Shown: piece by piece, positions 1-6,003 of the stretch
Numbering within the stretch: the first letter of the stretch is position 1
How the letters are laid out: every line of letters begins with the position of its first letter
DNA from: Rikenellaceae bacterium
GTDB lineage: Bacteria; Bacteroidota; Bacteroidia; Bacteroidales; UBA932
DNA: 16,714 nt
Direction of reading: 5' to 3'
Assembly (NCBI GenBank): GCA_003513895.1
Contig: DOSU01000103.1
Span: 3,420-20,133, forward strand
Translations under genes and position numbers: made by a program
Notes under the pieces: model-generated
Seen by the model: the letters and a program-made list of their open reading frames with translations, nothing else
What the model was told of the DNA's origin: nothing
The model's database searches: none

Positions 1-431
1 AAAGATAATAATTTTTAGGATAGCTTAAGTATCCATCTAATTATTTGAGTTTTTTGGACGAACCATATGTTGACCACCCTTTATATAACAAAATGTGCAA
101 ACGGTAGTTTTTTCTTTTTGTTGTAGTTATAAATTTAAATTGCTCCTTTTAGTAATCGTGATTTATATTATAATACTCAAAAACTAGACCTCTTGCGGGC
201 GAAAATATTAATAAGAAATAGAATAATTTTTTGATAGTTATTTACAAATTCAAATATGCACTTGAATGCAAATGATTGAACATAAGAATAAAATTATTAT
301 CCTAATTAAATACATACCGCAAAATAGTAAATGTATTACGGTTATATTCTTTTTATGTACGATAAATGGATTTAATAATACGTTTATGGTAAATAATATT
401 CATAAAACATATTTTGCATTTAAAAAATACT
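1..431. other. AT-rich leader without a recognisable gene
   Basis: All six frames are broken by frequent stops and no RNA gene is recognisable. The stretch is strikingly AT-rich. The only translation-like signal is a 14-codon open frame starting at 331 in an A-rich context, which is too short to support. Near the ATPase gene, two similar motifs (TACGATAAATGG near 358 and TACGTTTATGG near 380) could be operator half-sites for the helix-turn-helix of the following ATPase, but this is speculation. Confidence 0.6.
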
Positions 432-439
432 TACCTTTG
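432..439 (+). promoter_or_regulatory. Bacteroidetes -7 element (TACCTTTG) of the ietAS-like operon
   Basis: TACCTTTG matches the Bacteroidetes primary-sigma -7 consensus TAnnTTTG exactly. A TTTG lies at 413-416, but the 15-base spacing is shorter than usual, so the -33 element is uncertain. Transcription would start near 446. This argues against the GTG at 439 as the start codon, because it would lie upstream of the transcript, and in favour of the ATG at 457. Confidence 0.5.
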
Positions 440-456
440 TGAAAAGAAATAAAAGG

Positions 457-1560
457 ATGACTTTCATTTATACTGAAATATTACGGATTATTGAAGGCGG
501 ACTGGCTAAAGACACAAAAAAGGTATTCAACTATTCCAAATTACTTGCTGATAAGATTGGAAAGGATGGTGACGATAGAATGTCAAAAATGATTCTTAAA
601 GCAATTGAAAGCAGATCTGCGACAACGATAACAATGGATGAATTGTTAACGACTCCTGTTGATCAAGAAAGTAGATTGAGTATTGTTGATGTTGCCATTC
701 CCTCGAAAGAAGGTATTCCTGTCGTGCTTCCAAAATTAATTGACAATAGAATTGCTGATTTTATTAATGTAGTTAAACATCAAAGCCAATTAATACAAAA
801 AGGAGTTGAAATGTCAAACTCTTTACTTTTATATGGCAATCCGGGATGTGGCAAAACGACTGTTGCTAAATACATTTCAGAGCAAACGGGACTTCCTTTA
901 GTTATAGCTAGATTTGATGCAATAGTTTCCTCATTATTGGGAAATACAGCCAAAAATATAAGAAAAATCTTTGATTTTGCAGACAATAAACCATGTATTC
1001 TTTTTTTAGATGAATTTGATGCTATAGCAAAAGCAAGGGATGATCAATACGAGTTGGGAGAATTAAAAAGAGTGATTAATAGCCTTTTGCAAAATATCGA
1101 TTCATTTGCGAAACAAAACATTCTTATTGCAGCAACAAATCATTCCGAATTATTGGATAAAGCAATATGGAGAAGATTTAATACTGTAATTGAAATAGGA
1201 TTGCCAAAGGAAGAGGAGATTGTGAAGTTGATAAAAACTTTTACAAGTAATTTTGATACGGAATTCAATACTGATGATAAAAAAATTGATAGGCTATCCA
1301 AATTATTTGCGGAAAAATCGCCATCGGATATTAAAACGATAATAAATAATGCAAAGGCACAAACTGTTATTAATGGCAGAGAGGTATTGCAATATGAAGA
1401 TGTCTTGGTTGAATTATTTGAGTTTAATCATCGTGGTAATCTCACTATTGAAAAATTAGTTGAATATCTTAACGATAATGGTGTTCCCCAAGCTTCAATA
1501 GCAGACAGAATGAATGTCTCCCTTAGGCAAATACGGAATTATTTAAATAAACAATCATAA
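457..1560 (+). CDS. ietA: IetA-like AAA+ ATPase with C-terminal helix-turn-helix
   Basis: This 367-residue protein has an N-terminal helical region (about 1-110) followed by a single AAA+ ATPase module. Visible motifs are Walker A GNPGCGKTT (127-135, Lys133), Walker B ILFLDE (181-186), sensor-1 AATN (Asn228) and an arginine-finger-like WRRF (Arg239/240). The C-terminus (about 345-363, IADRMNVSLRQIRNYL) reads as a helix-turn-helix. The subtilase gene starts 2 bp after its stop, so they form one operon. In the known IetA/IetS pair of Agrobacterium Ti plasmids the ATPase acts as antitoxin to the protease, and related pairs were reported as anti-phage systems. Family membership rests on motifs plus gene pairing, and function here is inferred. 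A GTG at 439 would add six residues, but it overlaps the -7 promoter element, so ATG 457 is preferred. The terminal HTH suggests DNA binding or autoregulation. Confidence 0.85.
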   Translation: MTFIYTEILRIIEGGLAKDTKKVFNYSKLLADKIGKDGDDRMSKMILKAIESRSATTITMDELLTTPVDQESRLSIVDVAIPSKEGIPVVLPKLIDNRIADFINVVKHQSQLIQKGVEMSNSLLLYGNPGCGKTTVAKYISEQTGLPLVIARFDAIVSSLLGNTAKNIRKIFDFADNKPCILFLDEFDAIAKARDDQYELGELKRVINSLLQNIDSFAKQNILIAATNHSELLDKAIWRRFNTVIEIGLPKEEEIVKLIKTFTSNFDTEFNTDDKKIDRLSKLFAEKSPSDIKTIINNAKAQTVINGREVLQYEDVLVELFEFNHRGNLTIEKLVEYLNDNGVPQASIADRMNVSLRQIRNYLNKQS

Positions 1561-1562
1561 TT

Positions 1563-3923
1563 ATGGCAGGAAAATATCTCCCAATTAAATTCTTTCAAAA
1601 AAGACAGAAAGACGAACAGAATACAGAGGGTGGTGGTAATGGAAAACTTCCGAAATGGGTAAACGTTGAAAACATCAGTGAAAAGTCAATGTATATTCGC
1701 CAAGTTCTTGGTAATGTTTCACTTTCTCTACAGGAGAAAGTGAAACGGAATAATTATATTCCATCTGTAGTAAAACTGAAAATTAATTCGGATGCTCTAG
1801 CCAAAACATACCGTAAAGAGATTGATAATTTATTTAATGTTGGCAAACTAAATACAATTGGTTTCAGTGGCGAAGATGAAGTTCTTATTAAAATAGATAA
1901 TCAAGATGATTTACAAAAAATTACAGCGAAGATTGCTAATGCCGACAACAAATTTCCTAGTCAATCAATAATAGTGGGTATTTCTGCGATAACGCAGGTT
2001 GACGAGTTTAAGCCTCAAATAAATTTAAAAACAGTTGTCGATACTGTTTTAAAAGTGAAACTTTTCAATTATGGGGATAGTTCCTTGAATAGTGTACTTA
2101 TAAAAGAATTTGAGAAATTTTGTAAAGAACACCAATTGAACTATAAAGGAGTTACTTATTCTGGTGAACTCAATATTTATAGAATAAATGATATTACTGA
2201 AGAAGCTTTAAATGAATTCAAAGATTTTGATGGAATACAGTTAGTTACAGAAATGCCAATCTACGATATCACAATGGACGCTATATTTGTTGAAGACACA
2301 ATCCCAATAAAACAACCAAAGGAAGGAATCGAATATCCAACAGTGGGTGTATTAGATTCAGGGATTTCAGATATACCTTACTTGAAACCATGGTTACATG
2401 AAGACAAAATTACATATTACCCGGATGAAGATGTAGATAAAAGTCATGGAACTTTTGTAGCAGGGGTATTACTTTATGGAGATGAGCTAGAAGGTGAAAA
2501 TTATACAGGCTTTGAGGGGTGCAAACTTTTTGAAGCAATAGTAATACCGGATTTAAAAAAGCAGAGAATCCTAGAGGATGAACTCATTGCTCAAATATGG
2601 GATGCAATAAGTCGAAACAGCAATATCAAAGTTTGGAATATGTCTTTAGGAACAAATATTGAAATTGATCAATATGAGTTCTCTGATTTTGCAAAAGCGT
2701 TGGATGAAATTCAAGAACAAAACAATGTGCTAATTTGCAAATCTGCAGGGAATTGTACAAATTTCAAAGTAAATGCGCCTGTAGGCAGAATTACAAAATC
2801 TGCTGATACAGTGAGAGGACTTGTTGTCGGTTCTATAGCACAGGATAAAAATGCAACAGATTTGGCCGACAAACACAATCCTTCTCCTTTCTCGAGGATT
2901 GGAAGAGGACCTTCACAAATAATTAAACCAGATGTAGTTCATATAGGTGGCAATGTAGGACTTAATGCTTCAAATTCGGTCGTCATGAACCCCGTTAAAT
3001 CTTTTTCTCCTACTGGAGGCATTGTGGCAAATGTGGGTACAAGCTTCTCAACACCAAGAATTTCAGCAATTGCATCAGGACTTGATTCTATGTTGAATGA
3101 ATCATTCAATCCTACCTTATTAAAAGCACTAATAATACACTCAGCCAAATATCCAGAAGAAATGAAGATGCCAATTGCTGATAAAATAAAATTTGCAGGC
3201 TTTGGGCTTCCATCAAACATCAAAGATATACTCTTTAACGAGACTAACGAGATTACTCTAATTCTTCAAGATACCCTGGAAAGAGGAAATTTTATTGACA
3301 TTTTAGACTTCCCTTTTCCACAAAGTATGGTTGATGACGAAGGCTACTTTTATGGAGAAATGACTGTAACTCTAGTTACATCTCCTATTTTGGAGGTATC
3401 ACAGGGCGCAGAGTACTGCCAATCCAACATTGATGTCATGTTAGGTTCTTATGACGAAAAGGTTGAAAGAGATATGTCTAATCCTCTAGTAAAAAATCCT
3501 ATTGGTGCAGATGGAAGACAAAATGTTCTGGCAATGGCTAATTATAGCAAAAAAGCAACTAAGGATTTTGATACACCTTTTGCGACAGAAAGAATGTTAA
3601 TAACATATGGAGACAAATTTCAACCAATAAAAAAATGGAGCGTCAATTTTGATGAATTTACAGAAGGCAACAAAGAGAAATTTTTAAAAGCACCTAAAAA
3701 TTGGTATCTTAAACTTGAAGGATTATATCGTCACTATACAGAAGAAAAATGTGAAATGGAAAACCGAACTCCAAGTCAGGGATTTTGTATCATCATCACA
3801 ATTAAAGATACAAAGAAAAAAGGTCATATTTATAATGAGGTAACTAACTTGCTAGATAATTTTAGTTTTATTCATAGCAATGTGAGGATAAAGGAAGAAA
3901 TACGAATCAGATTAAACGGATAA
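1563..3923 (+). CDS. ietS: IetS-like subtilisin-family (S8) serine protease
   Basis: This is a 786-residue protein with a peptidase S8 domain in its middle. The catalytic triad is complete: Asp265 in VGVLDSG, His295 in SHGTFVAG and Ser494 in GTSFSTP. The oxyanion-hole Asn397 lies in SAGN. No signal peptide is seen at the N-terminus (MAGKYLPIKFFQKRQ), so it should act in the cytoplasm, unlike most secreted subtilases. About 250 residues precede the catalytic domain and about 250 follow it; I recognise neither extension. The ATG lies 2 bp after the ATPase stop, which suggests tight co-expression. By comparison with IetS of pTiC58 this would be the toxic or effector component, held in check or activated by the ATPase partner. 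That role is inferred from family and context; its substrates are unknown. Confidence 0.85.
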   Translation: MAGKYLPIKFFQKRQKDEQNTEGGGNGKLPKWVNVENISEKSMYIRQVLGNVSLSLQEKVKRNNYIPSVVKLKINSDALAKTYRKEIDNLFNVGKLNTIGFSGEDEVLIKIDNQDDLQKITAKIANADNKFPSQSIIVGISAITQVDEFKPQINLKTVVDTVLKVKLFNYGDSSLNSVLIKEFEKFCKEHQLNYKGVTYSGELNIYRINDITEEALNEFKDFDGIQLVTEMPIYDITMDAIFVEDTIPIKQPKEGIEYPTVGVLDSGISDIPYLKPWLHEDKITYYPDEDVDKSHGTFVAGVLLYGDELEGENYTGFEGCKLFEAIVIPDLKKQRILEDELIAQIWDAISRNSNIKVWNMSLGTNIEIDQYEFSDFAKALDEIQEQNNVLICKSAGNCTNFKVNAPVGRITKSADTVRGLVVGSIAQDKNATDLADKHNPSPFSRIGRGPSQIIKPDVVHIGGNVGLNASNSVVMNPVKSFSPTGGIVANVGTSFSTPRISAIASGLDSMLNESFNPTLLKALIIHSAKYPEEMKMPIADKIKFAGFGLPSNIKDILFNETNEITLILQDTLERGNFIDILDFPFPQSMVDDEGYFYGEMTVTLVTSPILEVSQGAEYCQSNIDVMLGSYDEKVERDMSNPLVKNPIGADGRQNVLAMANYSKKATKDFDTPFATERMLITYGDKFQPIKKWSVNFDEFTEGNKEKFLKAPKNWYLKLEGLYRHYTEEKCEMENRTPSQGFCIIITIKDTKKKGHIYNEVTNLLDNFSFIHSNVRIKEEIRIRLNG

Positions 3924-3934
3924 TAATACTATTG

Positions 3935-4058
3935 AAACAAAAACAATGCCTCAGAAGCTTTAACCTCTAAGGCATTTATTCGGAATGTATTAAAATTGTA
4001 GGAGTTTAACGGGGCTAGTAACCCTTTGGCATTCCAACTTTATTGTAAGTTTTCAACT
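3935..4058 (-). ncRNA. Candidate structured small RNA antisense to the ietS downstream region
   Basis: The minus strand carries an excellent promoter (separate entry, 4064-4093) pointing left. About 120 nt later comes a hairpin with a T-rich tail (3935-3976). Between them the RNA could fold a stem UUGGAAUG with CAUUCCGA (plus positions 4030-4037 and 3980-3987), enclosing a small GGG/CCC hairpin near 4011-4024. The only open frames are trivial, for example MPKGY. It would end about 12 bases beyond the ietS stop without entering the protease gene. I cannot match it to a named RNA family. It could instead be the remnant leader of a lost gene. Function is unknown. Confidence 0.4.
3945..3976. terminator. 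Hairpin after ietS, likely terminator of the minus-strand small RNA
   Basis: An 11-bp inverted repeat, AATGCCTCAGA and TCTAAGGCATT, has one non-Watson-Crick position around a 10-base loop. On the plus strand it is followed only by TTATTCGG, a weak U-tract. On the minus strand it is followed by GTTTTTGTTTC, so it works better as a leftward intrinsic terminator. It may also end the ietAS transcript. Confidence 0.6.
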
Positions 4059-4063
4059 GATTG

Positions 4064-4093
4064 CAAAGGTAGAAGTTTATCTTAATTATCAAA
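4064..4093 (-). promoter_or_regulatory. Minus-strand Bacteroidetes promoter (TTTG-N18-TACCTTTG)
   Basis: Read on the minus strand, TTTG (4093-4090) and TACCTTTGCA (starting at 4071) are separated by 18 bases. This is a close match to the Bacteroidetes -33/-7 promoter, including the GCA extension often seen after TTTG. It is one of the best promoter matches in the window and has no protein-coding gene downstream, hence the small-RNA call. Confidence 0.6.
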
Positions 4094-4188
4094 GCCTTCC
4101 GCCATAATTCAATAAAGCCAATCCTTCCGGCAGATTGTCCTAACTCCGTTATGTACAAGGGCATTTTTTTAATATTAAAATTATTTTT

Positions 4189-4362
4189 ATGGCTACGAAT
4201 GGTAAAGTCGGTGATGGGCACCGCAACGGAGCAATTAGAGATAGGTCTCAGACCTATAATCCTAAAACCGATAATTGGGTCAAACGAGATCGTGAAACTG
4301 GCCAATTTATTGATGTAAAATCTGATGGCAAACCATTTAAGGGTGTGACAAAAGAAAAATAG
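4189..4362 (+). CDS. Small conserved protein of unknown function, 57 aa
   Basis: The open frame starts ATGGCTACGAATGGTAAAGT and encodes a 57-residue basic, hydrophilic protein beginning MATNGKVGDGHRNGAI. It also contains SQTYNPKTDNWVKRD and ETGQFIDVKSDGKPFKGV. I recall similar short proteins sharing NGKVGDGHRNGAxR, RSQxxNP and GKPFKGV blocks in many unrelated bacteria, annotated as hypothetical; this is from memory and untested. There is no signal peptide, membrane segment or cysteine. A near-perfect terminator follows 14 bases after the stop, which supports a real transcription unit. It lies between the ietAS-like pair and the palindromic region and may be island cargo. Its role is unknown. 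Confidence 0.75.
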   Translation: MATNGKVGDGHRNGAIRDRSQTYNPKTDNWVKRDRETGQFIDVKSDGKPFKGVTKEK

Positions 4363-4376
4363 AGTTGCTAAAATTC

Positions 4377-4407
4377 AAAAGGATTGTCAAAGTTGACAAT
4401 CCTTTTT
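4377..4407 (+). terminator. Intrinsic terminator of the 57-aa gene
   Basis: Perfect inverted repeat AAAAGGATTGTCAA / TTGACAATCCTTTT (4377-4390 and 4393-4406), giving a stem of about 13 bp with a four-base loop, and a run of five T on the plus strand. Because the stem begins with AAAA, it could also terminate leftward transcription. Confidence 0.85.
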
Positions 4408-4857
4408 ACTAGATGATATCACATTAATCAAATTGGTTGCCAATTAATAAACAATATAGAATTGGTCAATTACGGCAATATTGTATGTAAGATAGTGAAT
4501 CCATTCATAGCTTTTAATTGAAGTCCGTTATTGATAATGTCAAGTCCAGATAGAACAAAGTAATATAATCTGTAAAGTATTTCTAGGACAAGTTAGTATT
4601 TAGTGCAAGGTGCAAGTATATATCTATATATATAGCCTGCACCTTGCACTAATCATAAAGTACTGGAATAAAAAGTTTTGGAAATTCTAAAAAGAAGAGT
4701 AATTTTGAACCTAGAAAAACACGTTCTTTTAGGTATTGAATCCGCAGAAAAAACGACAACAATTTCTGTGACCAATTCATGACCTATTGAAATTATGAAA
4801 AGATAACATATTGATGTTTAGTTAGTCATAGTGATAGGTTCAAAACCCAACCGAATC
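4408..4857. other. Gene-free AT-rich stretch with small palindromes
   Basis: No open frame of convincing length is present on either strand. It contains a short palindrome AATTGG-TTG-CCAATT (near 4438), the long hairpin listed separately (4600-4652), and a weaker hairpin at 4710-4733 (CCTAGAAAAAC / GTTCTTTTAGG, 10 of 11 positions pairing including one G-U). No tRNA or recognised riboswitch is visible. Confidence 0.55.
4600..4652. repeat. 15-bp perfect inverted repeat with alternating TA core
   Basis: The arms TTAGTGCAAGGTGCA (4600-4614) and TGCACCTTGCACTAA (4638-4652) are exact reverse complements. The 23-base centre is mostly alternating TA and can itself pair. No T-run follows on either strand, so it is not a standard terminator. 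It resembles a dispersed intergenic palindrome or a cruciform-forming protein-binding site. Confidence 0.75.
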
Positions 4858-4985
4858 ACAAAACAAAAAACTTAAGCTGTGCGTCGCACAGCTTTTTTTT
4901 ATTTTGGGGCTGACCGCATGCAAATGAATTTGCTGCGGCTGCCCCAAATAAAAAAGGGCAGAGCCCCTTAAGTTTTTTGTTTTGT
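4858..4985. repeat. Multi-stem palindromic element, 128 bp with 19-bp terminal inverted repeats
   Basis: The left arm 4858-4876 and right arm 4967-4985 are perfect 19-bp reverse complements containing AAAAAACTTAAG / CTTAAGTTTTTT. Inside are three further hairpins: AAGCTGTGC-GTC-GCACAGCTT (4874-4894), a GGGGC/GCCCC stem extended by an inner CCGCA/TGCGG stem (about 4901-4956), and a small GGGC/GCCC one (4956-4966). ACCCAAC (4845-4851) and GTTAGAC (4984-4990) flank it and fit the RYYYAAC / GTTRRRY core-site consensus of integron attC sites. The 146-nt span is slightly long for attC, and no integrase or cassette array is seen. It could be a MITE-like element or a bidirectional terminator cluster. 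Confidence 0.7.
4874..4900 (+). terminator. Terminator-like hairpin inside the palindromic element
   Basis: A 9-bp GC-containing stem, AAGCTGTGC / GCACAGCTT, with a three-base loop is followed by eight consecutive T on the plus strand. Pairing of this hairpin competes with the outer 19-bp stem for the CTTAAG bases. Confidence 0.65.
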
Positions 4986-5169
4986 TAGACACCCCCACCA
5001 GGGATCACCGAGCGGAAGCGAGGTAATCCCAACCGAATCAAAATATTCGTTATGGCAACTTTCTCTTTTCAATAGTGCAGACAGACAGCTGATTAAAAGT
5101 ATTCATAAAGTTTTCGTGAAGTTATATGCAATACGTAAAACACTTAGATTAAATTCAGAAATTCCATTA

Positions 5170-5200
5170 TTGCGGGCTGTTTTCATTCATCATAAATTTA
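5170..5200 (+). promoter_or_regulatory. Candidate promoter of the porin-amt operon
   Basis: TTG (5170-5172) and TAAATTTA (5193-5200) are separated by 20 bases, the usual Bacteroidetes -33/-7 spacing. The -7 box misses only the final G of TAnnTTTG. Transcription would start near 5207, leaving a leader of about 18 bases before the ATG at 5225. No sigma-54 GG-N10-GC site was seen. Confidence 0.4.
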
Positions 5201-5224
5201 GATATAATTTAAAATCAAATTTAT

Positions 5225-5968
5225 ATGAAAAAAACACTTCTAATTTTATGTTTTTCAATTCTTTTTGTTTCCAATTCTATGGCCCAGAAACTTGAGTTTG
5301 GAGCAGATCTCTTTAACCGTTACATCTGGCGCGGAATGGATTTGGGAGGGAAAAGCCCAAGCATCCAACCTTGGATTAAGTTGAACATCGGGAACGATAA
5401 TCACTCTTTTTCAATTGGTACCTGGGGTGCTTTCTCTCTGGCCGGAACATCAAATGAAGAGATTGACCTATACCTTTCCTATACTTATAAAGGGGCCTTT
5501 TCTATTACTCTTACAGACTATTTTTTCCCGGGGTTGAACACGGGGTCAAAGGATAAATATTTTGAATGGGAAAATGAGAAGTCAGGGCATATACTGGAAG
5601 GCACCCTGGCCTTTAATGGTACGGAAAATATTCCATTCACCGCTCTTTTTTCTATGAACCTCTATGGTAACGATGCTCGTAAGAGTAACGGAAATATTTT
5701 CATGTCAAAATATATAGAGCTTGGCTTCAAGAAAAGCTTTAAATATGCCGATTTCAATGTTTTTGTAGGGGGTACCCCTGATAAGGCAGATACAGACAAT
5801 GGTGAAACAGCTTTTTATCTTAATGAAAAGCCCGGAATTACCAATATTGGAGTTAAAGTATCCAGGACAATTCAAATAACTGATAATTTCTCTGTACCGG
5901 TACAATGTTCCATAATATCAAACCCGGAATTGAATAAAATCTATCTGACTTTCGGTCTCTCATTTTAA
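5225..5968 (+). CDS. Outer-membrane beta-barrel protein (putative porin) of the amt operon
   Basis: The 247-residue precursor begins with a classical signal peptide, MKKTLLILCFSILFVSNSMA, with cleavage expected before Gln21. The mature part has alternating polar/hydrophobic strands rich in aromatic residues (for example RYIWRG, SIQPWIKL, IDLYLSYTYKG) and ends with an aromatic final strand, IYLTFGLSF. These are hallmarks of an outer-membrane barrel. FNRYIWRGMDLG followed by PSIQPW resembles the start of TorF/gcw_chp-type putative porins, though I cannot confirm that family. The Amt channel gene follows 35 bp later with no terminator between them, so this protein may admit ammonium or a related small solute through the outer membrane. 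That link is inferred from the operon. Confidence 0.75.
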   Translation: MKKTLLILCFSILFVSNSMAQKLEFGADLFNRYIWRGMDLGGKSPSIQPWIKLNIGNDNHSFSIGTWGAFSLAGTSNEEIDLYLSYTYKGAFSITLTDYFFPGLNTGSKDKYFEWENEKSGHILEGTLAFNGTENIPFTALFSMNLYGNDARKSNGNIFMSKYIELGFKKSFKYADFNVFVGGTPDKADTDNGETAFYLNEKPGITNIGVKVSRTIQITDNFSVPVQCSIISNPELNKIYLTFGLSF

Positions 5969-6003
5969 TTAATATACAATATAAACCAATAATAATCAAT
6001 TTT

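Larger units (their letters stand above)
4846..5040. repeat. 13-bp direct repeats flanking the palindromic element
   Basis: CCCAACCGAATCA occurs exactly at 4846-4858 and 5028-5040, 182 bp apart. The left copy abuts the left arm of the palindrome. The right copy lies 42 bp beyond the right arm, after a hairpin GGGATCACC / GGTAATCCC (5001-5030, one mismatch). The asymmetry makes a simple target-site duplication unlikely. Confidence 0.7.

Noticed and set aside
331..375. 14-codon plus-strand frame starting ATGTATTACGG in an A-rich start context
   Set aside because: Too short, with no leader-peptide hallmarks such as codon runs or an adjoining attenuator hairpin.
439..456. GTG start for the ATPase gene
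   Set aside because: Overlaps the TACCTTTG -7 element and would lie upstream of the expected transcript start; ATG 457 fits better.
4015..4305. Minus-strand open frame of 96 codons overlapping the small plus-strand gene
   Set aside because: It spans the minus-strand promoter and is antisense to the well-supported 57-aa gene; its protein has no recognisable features.
4600..4990. CRISPR-like repeat array
   Set aside because: The repeats are inverted, not a series of regularly spaced direct repeats, and no cas genes are present.
5041..5224. Sigma-54 promoter before the ammonium operon
   Set aside because: TGGCAAC near 5054 resembles a -24 half, but no GC follows at the required spacing.
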